A stretch of DNA of 64,000 bases. Origin: CAVQGZ01 sp942491665. GTDB lineage: Bacteria; Actinomycetota; Actinomycetes; Jiangellales; Jiangellaceae. A program made the position numbers and the translations under genes. The first letter of the stretch is position 1. Each line of letters opens with the position of its first letter. The stretch covers positions 372,001 through 436,000 of the forward strand of contig CALOBR010000020.1 in the NCBI GenBank assembly GCA_942491665.1, read 5' to 3'. Below the pieces are notes generated by a model, which saw nothing but the letters and a program-made list of their open reading frames with translations, did not search any database and had not been told where the DNA came from. This document shows positions 25,311-33,141 of this stretch, one piece after another.

Positions 25311-26159
25311 ATGGTGATCAAGGCCCCCGACGACCCGCTGGCGACGTTCCATCCTGACCTCTTCGCCGACACGGTGACGCTGGTGACCGGGGGTGGAACC
25401 GGCATCGGTCGCGCCACAGCCGACGGCTTCGCCCGGCTCGGGTCCGACCTGGTGCTGGCCGGACGGCGGGCCGACCTGCTCGAGTCGGCGGCCGACGAGC
25501 TGCGTGAGCGCTACGGCCGCCGGGTGCTGACGGTGACGACGAACATCCGCGAGCCCGACTCCGTCGAGGCACTGCGCGATGCCGCGTACGCCGAGTTCGG
25601 ACGCGTCGACGCGCTCGTCAACAACGCGGGCGGGCAGTTCCCGACGCTGCCGTCCCAGCTGAGCGACAACGGCTGGCGCTCGGTGGTCGACCTGAACCTC
25701 AACGGCACCTGGACGATGCTCAACCGGTTCATGACGCCCATGGTCGAGGCCGGTGGTGGCTCGATCGTCACCATGGTGCACACCTACGTCTTCGAGCGCG
25801 GGTCGCGGTTCTTCGTGCACTCCGGGGCGGCGCGGGCCGGCGTGCTGTCGCTGACCCGCACGATGGCGTCGTTCCTGGCCCCGCACGGCGTGACGGTGAA
25901 CGCCATCGCGCCCGGGCTGATCGACACGTCCGGCATGCGCGAGCACGAGGGCGAGGTCGTGAGCGCTCTCGACATCGACGCCATGGCCGAGCTGGGCCTG
26001 AAGTCGACCAGGCGGATGGGCACCGTCGACGAGGTGGCCGCCGGCATCGTCTGGCTCGCCAGCCCCGCCTCGCGCTACGTCACGGGGACCGTCACCGTCG
26101 TGGACGGCGGCCTCGTGCTGGACAACTGGCCCGACCCCTGGGAGCGCGACGCCTACTGA
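25311..26159 (+). CDS. PECR-like SDR, probable trans-2-enoyl-CoA reductase
   Basis: 282 residues. The cofactor motif is TGGGTGIGRATADGFARLG and NNAGGQF follows. In place of the usual YxxxK the active site reads HSGAARAGV, with His for Tyr and Arg for Lys. The same HSGAARAGV motif marks peroxisomal trans-2-enoyl-CoA reductase (PECR), which reduces enoyl-CoA with NADPH, so that activity is likelier than a classical alcohol dehydrogenase. TAGGGT at 25298-25303 sits 7 nt before the ATG, so a leaderless mRNA is likely. It separates the helicase-associated gene from XPB. Confidence 0.88.
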   Translation: MVIKAPDDPLATFHPDLFADTVTLVTGGGTGIGRATADGFARLGSDLVLAGRRADLLESAADELRERYGRRVLTVTTNIREPDSVEALRDAAYAEFGRVDALVNNAGGQFPTLPSQLSDNGWRSVVDLNLNGTWTMLNRFMTPMVEAGGGSIVTMVHTYVFERGSRFFVHSGAARAGVLSLTRTMASFLAPHGVTVNAIAPGLIDTSGMREHEGEVVSALDIDAMAELGLKSTRRMGTVDEVAAGIVWLASPASRYVTGTVTVVDGGLVLDNWPDPWERDAY

Positions 26160-26215
26160 CCCGCCCCCGCCGCCCTCGTCCGCCCCCTTCACCCCGCCCC
26201 TGCGGCCCCGCCGCC

Positions 26216-26269
26216 GATCTTGGCGATACGACCGTATCCGCGCGGCGATGCGGCCAAGGCGCCAAGATC
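26216..26269. repeat. Dispersed palindromic element, copy B (54 bp)
   Basis: Perfect 10-bp arms GATCTTGGCG and CGCCAAGATC are separated by 34 bp. The right half contains GATGCGGCCAAGG, related to copies A (10682-10739) and C (38036-38094). It lies between the convergent SDR and antiporter genes, where it could also act as a transcription-ending hairpin. The rest of the 169-nt gap is C-rich and shows nothing else. Confidence 0.72.
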
Positions 26270-26328
26270 ACGGGCACCAGGCGAGCCGGGGCGGGCGGGG
26301 CCGGCAGAAGGCGAGCCGGGGCCGCGCC

Positions 26329-27288
26329 CTACAGGGCGAGGTAGGCGATGCCGGCTGCGTAGGTGACGATCAGCAGGACGCCCTCCGGGCGCGAGACGGA
26401 CATCTTGCGGCCCAGTGCGGCAGCGGCAAGCACGACGAGGGTGGCCATGACCAGGGCGCCGTCGCGCAGGGTCGGCGTGACCGTCGTCCCCGCCGCGCCG
26501 GCCAGCGTCGCGACCCCGCCGACAAGCAGGCTGTTGGCCAGGTTGCTGCCGAGCACGTTGCCCAGCACCAGCTCGTCCTCGCCCCGACGCACCGCGGTGA
26601 GGGCGGTGACCAGCTCGGGAAGCGACGTCCCGAGGGCGACGATGGCGATACCGACGAGCCCTTCACTGATGCCCAGCTGCTCGGCCACGCCGGTGGCCCC
26701 GACGAGCACCGCCTGCGCCGCCGCGAGCGTCAGCACGAGTCCGAGCAGCGTCCGAACCACCTCTCGGCGCACGACGACCACGCCGGCGAACTGCTCCATC
26801 TCGCGCTCGAGCTCGACGTCGCCCGGCGGCTCGGGTGCGTCGCGCCCGTGCGCGAGCAGGATCCGCGCGACGAAGGCGCCCGCCACGAGTAGCAGCACCC
26901 CGAAAGGCCACGGCATGCCCGCCAGCACCCCGACGGCGAAGAGCAGCGACGCGCCCAGCGCGAGGGGCACCTCGCGGGTGAGAATGCCGGAGTCGACCAC
27001 CAGTGGGGACGCCGCGGCCAGCGCGGCGACACCCAGCACGAGCCCGATGTTGGCCGAGTTCGACCCGATCAGGTTGCCGTAGGCAAGCGCCCCGCGGCCG
27101 TCCGTGGCCGCGAAGATCGACACCACCGCCTCGGGCAGGCTCGTGCCGATCCCGATGAGCAGCGCGCCGAGCACGACCCGCGGCAGGTTGAAGCGCTCGG
27201 CCAGCCGCGCCGACCCCACGACGGCCTGATCGGCAGCAAGGCCGATGACGACCAAGCCGACGACGAGCAGCACGATGTCGAGGGTCAC
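26329..27288 (-). CDS. Calcium/sodium antiporter (CaCA family, YrbG-like)
   Basis: 319 residues, ten hydrophobic segments in two inverted halves. Each half has the ion-binding alpha repeat: GIGTSLPEAVVSIFAA with GSNSANIGLVLG, and ALGTSLPELVTALTA with GNVLGSNLANSLLV. The acidic residues in GTSLPE bind cations. It exchanges Na+ or H+ for Ca2+ or a similar ion across the cell membrane. A hydrophilic loop near residues 150-165 is Asp/Glu/Pro-rich. It is transcribed divergently from XPB. Confidence 0.93.
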   Translation of the reverse strand: MTLDIVLLVVGLVVIGLAADQAVVGSARLAERFNLPRVVLGALLIGIGTSLPEAVVSIFAATDGRGALAYGNLIGSNSANIGLVLGVAALAAASPLVVDSGILTREVPLALGASLLFAVGVLAGMPWPFGVLLLVAGAFVARILLAHGRDAPEPPGDVELEREMEQFAGVVVVRREVVRTLLGLVLTLAAAQAVLVGATGVAEQLGISEGLVGIAIVALGTSLPELVTALTAVRRGEDELVLGNVLGSNLANSLLVGGVATLAGAAGTTVTPTLRDGALVMATLVVLAAAALGRKMSVSRPEGVLLIVTYAAGIAYLAL

Positions 27289-27357
27289 GTCGCCTTCGAC
27301 GGTAGGCCGATCGGCGTGGACTGGCCCGGGTCGGACGCCCTAGGCGAGGATGGGCCG

Positions 27358-29019
27358 GTGACCCCTCCCGCCGGCGGCCCCCTCATCGTCCAGAGCGACA
27401 AGACTCTGCTGCTCGAGATCGACCACCCTGAAGCCGAGGCGTGCCGGTTGGCGATCGCCCCGTTCGCCGAGCTCGAGCGTGCACCCGAGCACGTACACAC
27501 CTACCGGCTCACGCCGCTGGGCCTCTGGAACGCCCGTGCCGCCGGGCACGACGCCGAGCAGGTGGTGGACGTGCTGCTGCGCTACTCGCGCTACCCCGTG
27601 CCGCATGCGCTGCTGGTCGACCTGGCCGAGACGATGGACCGCTACGGACGGCTGCGCCTCGAGCAGCACCCGACGCACGGGCTCTCGCTGCACTCCACCG
27701 ACCGCGCCGTGCTGGAGGAGGTGCTGCGCAGTGCCAAGATCAAGCCGCTGGTGGGTGAGCGCATCGGTCCCGACGTCGTGGCGGTGCACCCGTCCGAGCG
27801 CGGCCAGATCAAGCAGGTACTCATCCGGCTCGGGTGGCCGGCCGAAGACATGGCCGGTTACGTCGACGGCGAGGCCCACCCCATCACGCTGGTCGAGGAC
27901 GACTGGTCGTTGCGCGACTACCAGCGCCAAGCCGCCGACGGTTTCTGGGCGGGCGGCTCGGGCGTCGTCGTGCTGCCCTGCGGCGCGGGCAAGACGATGG
28001 TGGGCGCCGCCGCGATGGCGCACGCGGAGTCGACCACGCTCATCCTGGTGACGAACACGGTCGCCGCGCGCCAGTGGAAGGACGAGCTGCTGCGGCGCAC
28101 GTCGCTCACCGAGGAGGAGATCGGCGAGTACTCCGGCCAGCGCAAAGAGATCCGCCCAGTCACGATCGCCACGTACCAGGTGATGACGACGAAGCGGAAG
28201 GGGTCCTACGCCCACCTCGAGCTGTTCGAGGCGCGCGACTGGGGGCTGATCGTCTACGACGAGGTGCACCTGCTGCCCGCGCCGATCTTTCGGATGACGG
28301 CCGACCTGCAGGCGCGTCGACGCCTCGGGCTCACCGCGACCCTGGTGCGCGAGGACGGGCGCGAGGACGACGTGTTCACCCTGATCGGGCCGAAGCGCTA
28401 CGACGCTCCGTGGCGTGAGATCGAGGCACAGGGCTGGATCGCGCCCGCTGACTGCGTCGAGGTGCGGGTGACCCTGACCGACTCCGAGCGGCTGGGCTAC
28501 GCCACCGCCGAGCCGGAGGAGCGCTACCGCATCGCGGCGACGGCGGCGTCCAAGCGGGCGGTGGTGGCAAAGATCGTGGCCGACCACGCGGGCGAGCAGA
28601 CCTTGGTGATCGGTCAGTACCTCGACCAGCTCGAAGACCTGGCCGAGCGGCTCGGGGCGCCGTTGATCACGGGGGCGACGACGGTGCCGGAGCGCCAGCG
28701 CTTGTTCGACGGCTTCCGCACCGGCGAGATCACGCTGCTGGTGGTGTCGAAGGTGGCCAACTTCTCCCTCGACCTGCCCGACGCGACTGTCGCCGTCCAG
28801 GTGTCGGGCACGTTCGGGTCGCGCCAGGAGGAGGCCCAGCGTCTCGGTCGGCTGCTGCGCCCCAAGTCCGACGGCCGGTCCGCCCGCTTCTACACCGTGG
28901 TGTCACGCGACACGCTTGACACCGACTACGCCCAGCACCGGCAGCGGTTCTTGGCCGAGCAGGGCTACGCCTACCGCATCGTCGACGCCGAGGACGTGCT
29001 GACCGACCGCGTCGACTGA
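27358..29019 (+). CDS. DNA repair helicase XPB (ERCC3-like)
   Basis: 553 residues, close to mycobacterial XPB. It starts with GGPLIVQSDKTLLLEIDHPEA and the DNA damage-recognition-like N-domain. Helicase domain 1 has LPCGAGKTMVGAA (Walker A) and YDEVHLLPAPIFR (DEVH box). Domain 2 contains LGLTATLVREDGREDD, the RED motif, and SRQEEAQRLGRLLRP (motif VI). It is a 3'-5' superfamily 2 helicase. GTG 27358 is chosen since homology begins at GPLIVQSD and GAGGATGGG lies just upstream. Its usual partner, the helicase-associated gene, lies upstream at 22.9 kb. Confidence 0.96.
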   Translation: MTPPAGGPLIVQSDKTLLLEIDHPEAEACRLAIAPFAELERAPEHVHTYRLTPLGLWNARAAGHDAEQVVDVLLRYSRYPVPHALLVDLAETMDRYGRLRLEQHPTHGLSLHSTDRAVLEEVLRSAKIKPLVGERIGPDVVAVHPSERGQIKQVLIRLGWPAEDMAGYVDGEAHPITLVEDDWSLRDYQRQAADGFWAGGSGVVVLPCGAGKTMVGAAAMAHAESTTLILVTNTVAARQWKDELLRRTSLTEEEIGEYSGQRKEIRPVTIATYQVMTTKRKGSYAHLELFEARDWGLIVYDEVHLLPAPIFRMTADLQARRRLGLTATLVREDGREDDVFTLIGPKRYDAPWREIEAQGWIAPADCVEVRVTLTDSERLGYATAEPEERYRIAATAASKRAVVAKIVADHAGEQTLVIGQYLDQLEDLAERLGAPLITGATTVPERQRLFDGFRTGEITLLVVSKVANFSLDLPDATVAVQVSGTFGSRQEEAQRLGRLLRPKSDGRSARFYTVVSRDTLDTDYAQHRQRFLAEQGYAYRIVDAEDVLTDRVD

Positions 29020-29051
29020 CCCCGGCCATGGTCGCCTGGGAAGCCGGTCGG

Positions 29052-29086
29052 CGCATCATGATGCGTGTTCATACGCATCATGATGC
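29052..29086. promoter_or_regulatory. Twin palindromic operators of the vapBC operon
   Basis: The 12-bp palindrome GCATCATGATGC occurs twice, at 29053-29064 and 29075-29086, with centres 22 bp apart, about two helical turns. The first extends to 14 bp (CGCATCATGATGCG). They overlap the expected promoter; a TAGCGT box follows at 29087-29092, directly before the antitoxin GTG. Same-face spacing fits cooperative binding of VapBC complexes for autoregulation. Confidence 0.8.
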
Positions 29087-29092
29087 TAGCGT

Positions 29093-29320
29093 GTGCCAGT
29101 GCGTACGACGGTGAGCCTGGACGACGACGTCGCCGCCGAGGTGGCCCGGCTTCGGCGAGAGCTGGGCGTCGGGCTGAGCGAGGCCATCAACCGGCTGGTG
29201 CGCGCGGGGCTGTCCACCACGCAGCCGGCCGTGGTCTACGAGCACCGCACCGTCGACCTCGGCGCGAAGGTTGACGTCACGAACGTCGGCGAGGTGCTCG
29301 ACCTGCTGGACGAGCACTGA
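29093..29320 (+). CDS. vapB: VapB-family antitoxin (ribbon-helix-helix type)
   Basis: 75 residues from GTG 29093 (a second GTG at 29099 is equally possible). The N-terminus VRTTVSLDDDVAAEVARLRRELG then LSEAINRLVRAGL is a ribbon-helix-helix DNA-binding fold. The C-terminal ~30 residues (VDLGAKVDVTNVGEVLDLLD) form the toxin-neutralising tail. Its stop overlaps the start of the PIN toxin by one base (TGATG). Twin palindromes lie directly upstream. Confidence 0.88.
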   Translation: MPVRTTVSLDDDVAAEVARLRRELGVGLSEAINRLVRAGLSTTQPAVVYEHRTVDLGAKVDVTNVGEVLDLLDEH

Positions 29321-29760
29321 TGCTGCTCGACGCGAACATCTTGCTGTACGCCGTCGACCGGTCGAGCCCCCACCATCAGGTTGCCGCGCGATGGCTCACG
29401 TCCACGCTCTCGTCGGGGACGCGAGTCGGGCTTGCGTGGCAGACGATCGGGGCATTCATCCGCATCGTCACGCACCCACGGGTGATGGCTCGGCCCCTCG
29501 CCGGCGCGGACGCCTGGTCGTTCGTCGAGGGGTGGCTGAGCCTGGACAACGTCTGGCTGCCCACAACGACGCAGCGGACGGCGGTGATCCTGGGCCGGTT
29601 GGTCACCGACCTCGGGGTGACCGGCAACCTGATCCCGGATGCTCAGCTGGCCGCGACCGCCATCGAGCACGGCGTGGTGCTGGTGTCCGCCGACACCGAC
29701 TTCGCGCGGTTTCCCGACGTACGGTGGCTGAACCCGCTCACCCAGGGGCGGGAACCGTAG
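29320..29760 (+). CDS. vapC: VapC-family PIN-domain ribonuclease toxin
   Basis: 146 residues. The PIN acidic residues are Asp4 (LLDANILLYA), Asp near residue 107 (IPDAQLAATAIEHG) and Asp in LVSADTDFARF near residue 126. This subgroup (TA system VapC, longer C-terminus DVRWLNPL) cleaves specific RNAs such as tRNAs when free of VapB. Its 3' end overlaps the convergent peptidase gene by 23 nt. Confidence 0.92.
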   Translation: MLLDANILLYAVDRSSPHHQVAARWLTSTLSSGTRVGLAWQTIGAFIRIVTHPRVMARPLAGADAWSFVEGWLSLDNVWLPTTTQRTAVILGRLVTDLGVTGNLIPDAQLAATAIEHGVVLVSADTDFARFPDVRWLNPLTQGREP

Positions 29761-30487
29761 CCCCGAGCTCGTGGCCGGTGCGCTTGCCGCGGTCGTCCAC
29801 GAGCCACACCTTGCGGCGGCCGTAGACGACCCACTCCCCCTCGTCGTCCAAGCCGGTGACCAGCGCCGTCTCCTCGTCGATGCCGACAGTCGCGACGCCG
29901 TCCGGGGTGGCGGAGACGCGCCGCAGGATGGGTGAGGGCATCCACGCCCCGAACCGGTCGAAGTGCGGGATCACCCGCCACTGCGGGAACAGGTCGAGGC
30001 CTGGCTCGCCGCCCAGTCCCCAGTTGCGCGAGGACGGCGCCCAGCTCGTGATCGCCATGGCGCCGGCCGAGCAGCCGGCAAGTGCTGCCCCGTTGCGCCA
30101 CGCCGCCAGGATCGCCCGCCACAGCGCGGTGTCGCGCAGCGTCGTGGCCAAGTAGCTGGGGTTGCCGCCGGAGAGGTAGATCAGACCCGCACCCGCCACC
30201 TGGGCCGCGAGGTCGGGGTCGTCGGCGTCGTGCCGGTCCCGGGCGACGACGGCCACCTGCTCGGCTCCGAGCCGCTCGGCCTGGTCGGCCCCCAGCGCCA
30301 GCCAGCGCGCGAGCACGTGCTCACCCTCGGGAGCGGCGGCGGTGGGTATCTGCACGTAGCGGGGCGGACGTCCGGCGAGCAGGCGTCCTTCGAGCTCGGT
30401 CATGGCCTCGAGGTACTCCCCGGAGCCGACCAGCGCCACGGGCCCGGGCGCGCCTGGCTCCTGCGGCGCGTCCGCGGCGGCTGGCAT
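29738..30487 (-). CDS. Type 1 glutamine amidotransferase-like / peptidase S51 (cyanophycinase-related) protein
   Basis: 249 residues. VALVGSGEYLEAM opens the fold, YLSGGNPSYLATTLRDTALW is the typical S51 segment, and the nucleophile elbow is GCSAGAMAI (Ser near residue 145), followed by HFDRFG with a probable catalytic His. S51 members include dipeptidase E and cyanophycinase; no cyanophycin synthetase is seen here, so the substrate is uncertain. TAGGGT at 30495-30500 (read on the minus strand) lies 7 nt before ATG 30487, making this start and a leaderless mRNA likely; GTG 30496 is in frame. Confidence 0.88.
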   Translation of the reverse strand: MPAAADAPQEPGAPGPVALVGSGEYLEAMTELEGRLLAGRPPRYVQIPTAAAPEGEHVLARWLALGADQAERLGAEQVAVVARDRHDADDPDLAAQVAGAGLIYLSGGNPSYLATTLRDTALWRAILAAWRNGAALAGCSAGAMAITSWAPSSRNWGLGGEPGLDLFPQWRVIPHFDRFGAWMPSPILRRVSATPDGVATVGIDEETALVTGLDDEGEWVVYGRRKVWLVDDRGKRTGHELGATVPAPG

Positions 30488-30508
30488 GTCCGCCACCCTA
30501 GGGCCGGG

Positions 30509-31270
30509 CTACAGCTCGCGCCGCTTCGCCAAAGCCGTCGCGCCGGCGAGCGCTCCCACCGTCGCCGCGATGCTGACACCGACCGCTGCCAAGTAGTCAC
30601 TCGCGCCGGCGGCCTCGGCCGCCAGCGCGGACGGCGCCCCCACCAGGTGGCTGGGCAGCCACTCGCCGATCTGCGGGATCAGCCCGAGCAGCGCAATACC
30701 GAGCAGCAGCCCCACCGACACCGCCGTGACGCCCACACTGGCCCGGACGAATCCGGCGACGAGCGCCACGACAGCCACGGCGAATGCCAGGTACACGACC
30801 CACGCAGCCCAGCCGACGAGCATCGCCGTGACCGGCAACGGGCCGATGAGCAGCACCGTCTCGTAGATGGCCGCGAGCAGCCCGACCGTCCAGGCTGCGG
30901 CCGCAGCAAGGCTGGTGGCAGCCCATCGCGGCACGATCCACGATGCCGGCGACCTCTGCCGCGTCCGGTAGAACGCCGACAACCCGGGGCGCGCGTCGAC
31001 CGCCAGCGCGAGGGACGCCATGGCGGCCACCACGATGATGCCGATCTGGCTGACGTTGCCGATGTACTGGACGATGCCGTCCGCGGGCACGGGCTCGGGC
31101 AGGTCGACGGCTAGGCCGAGGTCGTCGCTCTGGCTGGCCAGGCTGATGATCTCAGGCAGGTAGGCCGCAGTGAGGGGGCCGAGCAGGCCGAAGAAGGCGA
31201 ACGCCACCACCAGGATGAGCAGACGGTACGTGCGCCACAGGCGCAGCCACTCGAGACGGACGATGCTCAT
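30509..31270 (-). CDS. ABC transporter permease
   Basis: 253 residues with six hydrophobic segments (about 15-38, 78-100, 122-145, 150-178, 182-205, 228-248). A large outside loop after the first helix (LPEIISLASQSDDLGLAVDLPEP) is typical of ABC-2 type permeases. It overlaps the ATPase gene upstream by 4 nt (ATGA), so the pair makes one transporter. The cargo is unknown. Confidence 0.88.
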   Translation of the reverse strand: MSIVRLEWLRLWRTYRLLILVVAFAFFGLLGPLTAAYLPEIISLASQSDDLGLAVDLPEPVPADGIVQYIGNVSQIGIIVVAAMASLALAVDARPGLSAFYRTRQRSPASWIVPRWAATSLAAAAAWTVGLLAAIYETVLLIGPLPVTAMLVGWAAWVVYLAFAVAVVALVAGFVRASVGVTAVSVGLLLGIALLGLIPQIGEWLPSHLVGAPSALAAEAAGASDYLAAVGVSIAATVGALAGATALAKRREL

Positions 31271-32184
31271 GGCCGACTCTCGGCGGGCCCGGTGAGGGCC
31301 AGGAACGCCGCCTCGAGGTCTGCCTCCTCAGGCTGTACCGACACGACCCGCGCGTCGACGGCGGCTGCCGCGGCGACGATGCCCCGCTCGCCGTCCTCGA
31401 CCGTGCGGGTGCGGACACGGAGCGCTCCGGCGCCCAGGTCGTCGCAGCCCTCGACCCAGTCCGCGTCGGACAGCCGCGCGAGCAAGGGTTGGACGCTGCC
31501 ACGCATCCGCACCACCCAGGTGGGCCGTAGGTAGCCGTCGAGCAGCGTCTGCACCGGTCCCTGGTAGACGAGCTCGCCGGCGCGCAGCACGCCGACCACG
31601 TCGGCCACCCGCTGCACGTCGGCCAGGATGTGGCTCGACAGCATCACCGTCGCCCGCTCGCTCCATGCGGCGATCAGGTCGAGGACAGCAGCGCGTCCGC
31701 CGGGGTCGAGCGCGGACGACGGCTCGTCCAGCAGCACCAGCTCGGGGTCGGTGACGCTGGCCGCCGCCAGGGCCAGCCGCTGGGTCATCCCGCGGGAGAA
31801 GCCGCCCACGCGCCGGTCGGCAGCGTCGGTGAGACCCACCCGCGCGAGCTCGGCGGACACCCGCGCGGGCGACGCCCCGACGCCGACCAGCGTGGCGGAG
31901 AGCCCCACGACCTCGGCTGCGGTCAGCCAACGCTCGAACTCCGGGACGTCCGGGACGAGGCCGACGCGCTGACGGTCGACGTCGAGCTCGATGGTGCCGG
32001 AGTCGACGCTTCGCAGCCCGGTGAGCATGCCGATCAGGGTCGTCTTGCCGGCCCCGTTCGGCCCGACCAGGCCGTAGACGACGCCTCGCGGTACCTCGAC
32101 GTCGACGCCGAGAACGCCTTGACCGGGTCCGTAGGCGCGCACCAGGTCTCGCGTGCGCAGGATCGGGGTGGCCTCAGTGGTCAC
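31267..32184 (-). CDS. ABC transporter ATP-binding protein
   Basis: 305 residues. Walker A GPNGAGKTTLIG (about 39-50), signature FSRGMTQRLALA (about 125), Walker B LVLLDEPSSALDP (about 150) and the switch His in MLSSHILADV. The signature SRGMTQR departs from LSGGQ, as is usual in ABC-2 type drug/antibiotic exporters. About 100 extra C-terminal residues follow. It overlaps the small PLDc_N gene (11 nt) and the permease (4 nt) in a three-gene operon. Confidence 0.93.
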   Translation of the reverse strand: MTTEATPILRTRDLVRAYGPGQGVLGVDVEVPRGVVYGLVGPNGAGKTTLIGMLTGLRSVDSGTIELDVDRQRVGLVPDVPEFERWLTAAEVVGLSATLVGVGASPARVSAELARVGLTDAADRRVGGFSRGMTQRLALAAASVTDPELVLLDEPSSALDPGGRAAVLDLIAAWSERATVMLSSHILADVQRVADVVGVLRAGELVYQGPVQTLLDGYLRPTWVVRMRGSVQPLLARLSDADWVEGCDDLGAGALRVRTRTVEDGERGIVAAAAAVDARVVSVQPEEADLEAAFLALTGPAESRP

Positions 32185-32377
32185 GGTCTCGTCCGACGAG
32201 CAGGTACACGATGCCGCCGACCGGGATGGACACGACGGCGAGGATGCCCCAGGCCCACTTGGGCAGGTGCTTGACCGAGTCCGACCGCACGATGTCGATG
32301 ACGACCCACGTCACGAACCCCAGCGCCAGCAAGAGGAGTGGGGCGAGGGCCCAGGCCGTGGTCCCGGTCTGCTGCAT
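32174..32377 (-). CDS. PLDc_N domain small membrane protein
   Basis: 67 residues: two membrane helices (about 8-28 and 43-60) linked by DIVRSDSVKHLPKWAWGILAV, ending IPVGGIVYLLVGRDRD. This matches the phospholipase D nuclease N-terminal (PLDc_N) family of tiny membrane proteins, sometimes annotated as bacteriocin immunity-like. It is the first gene of the ABC operon and overlaps the ATPase by 11 nt. A second PLDc_N protein is encoded at 60192-60428. Confidence 0.85.
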   Translation of the reverse strand: MQQTGTTAWALAPLLLLALGFVTWVVIDIVRSDSVKHLPKWAWGILAVVSIPVGGIVYLLVGRDRDH

Positions 32378-32439
32378 GCATCCGACCTTGCCACACCCGT
32401 TGGAGGCGAGTGCGTGCGGACTGGCGTCGCCCGGGGATG

Positions 32440-33055
32440 TCAGTGCCCGCGGACGATCACGTCCGCGATGTCACGTCCCGGTGCGACCAGCCGCGCGTTG
32501 TGCTCGTCCGGACCATGCGCCCAGGCGGCCGCAGCCTCGCGAGACTTCCCGTAGCGCTCATGACGGGCCGCGAGTCGGCGCACGCGTCGCGACTCGTCGA
32601 CCTCGACCCACCACACCTCGTCGAGCAGGGCCCGCACCTCGGGCCAGTGCAGCAGGTAGTTGCCCTCGGTGACGACCAGCGCGGCACTCCGCCGCGACCT
32701 GGATAGCCCCCGCGATGGGTTCTTCGATCCTGCGGCGGAACTCCGGGGCGTAGACGGGCCCCTGGTCTGGTCGCTGATCGCGCAGCCGAACGAGCAGGGC
32801 CGCATAGCCCGCACGGTCGAACGTCTCCGGCGCCCCCTTTCGGTCGGCCAGGCCAGCGGCGTCCACGACGCTCTGAGCGAGGTGGAAGCCGTCCATCGGC
32901 ACCAGCACCGCGCCCTCGATGGCGTCGACGACGGCCTGCGCCAGGGTCGACTTGCCGGCGCCAGGTGGACCGGCCATGCCGATCAGGCGCCGCTCACCCT
33001 TGGCGCTCGCCACGAGCCGGGCGAGCGCCGCTGCGGTGTCGAGCAGGGGCGGCAC
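32440..33055 (-). pseudogene. Nucleoside/nucleotide kinase family protein (uridine kinase-like), frameshifted
   Basis: The first part (from GTG 33055) encodes a P-loop GMAGPPGAGKSTLAQAV and VPMDGFHLAQSV. The second part, in another frame, encodes LVVTEGNYLLHWPEVRALLDEVWWVEVDE and HERYGKSREAA. Together they make one ~205-residue kinase of the CoaA/uridine-kinase type. The span is one base longer than a multiple of three, and the reading frame changes between about 32680 and 32705. Removing one base there would give a smooth VAAEAALVVTEGN. Either a true 1-nt insertion or a sequencing error. TTG 33097 is an alternative start. Confidence 0.8.
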
Positions 33056-33083
33056 ATATTCATTCTGCCGCAGTGCATCCAAA

Positions 33084-33099
33084 CGTTGACTCGTCAACG
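33084..33099. promoter_or_regulatory. Palindrome between the divergent kinase and fasciclin genes
   Basis: CGTTGAC-TC-GTCAACG is a perfect dyad with 7-bp arms. It contains a TTGAC -35-like hexamer in both directions, so it may be a shared divergent promoter core or a repressor operator. It lies 43 nt upstream of the fasciclin ATG and 29 nt upstream of the kinase GTG. The function is inferred. Confidence 0.5.
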
Positions 33100-33141
33100 A
33101 AGTGGAGGCAAGAGCGCACTACGACATCCTCAGGAGGAACA

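Noticed and set aside
29738..30496. S51 protein as a true cyanophycinase in a storage polymer pathway
   Set aside because: No cyanophycin synthetase is nearby and S51 covers other peptidases; only the family call is kept.
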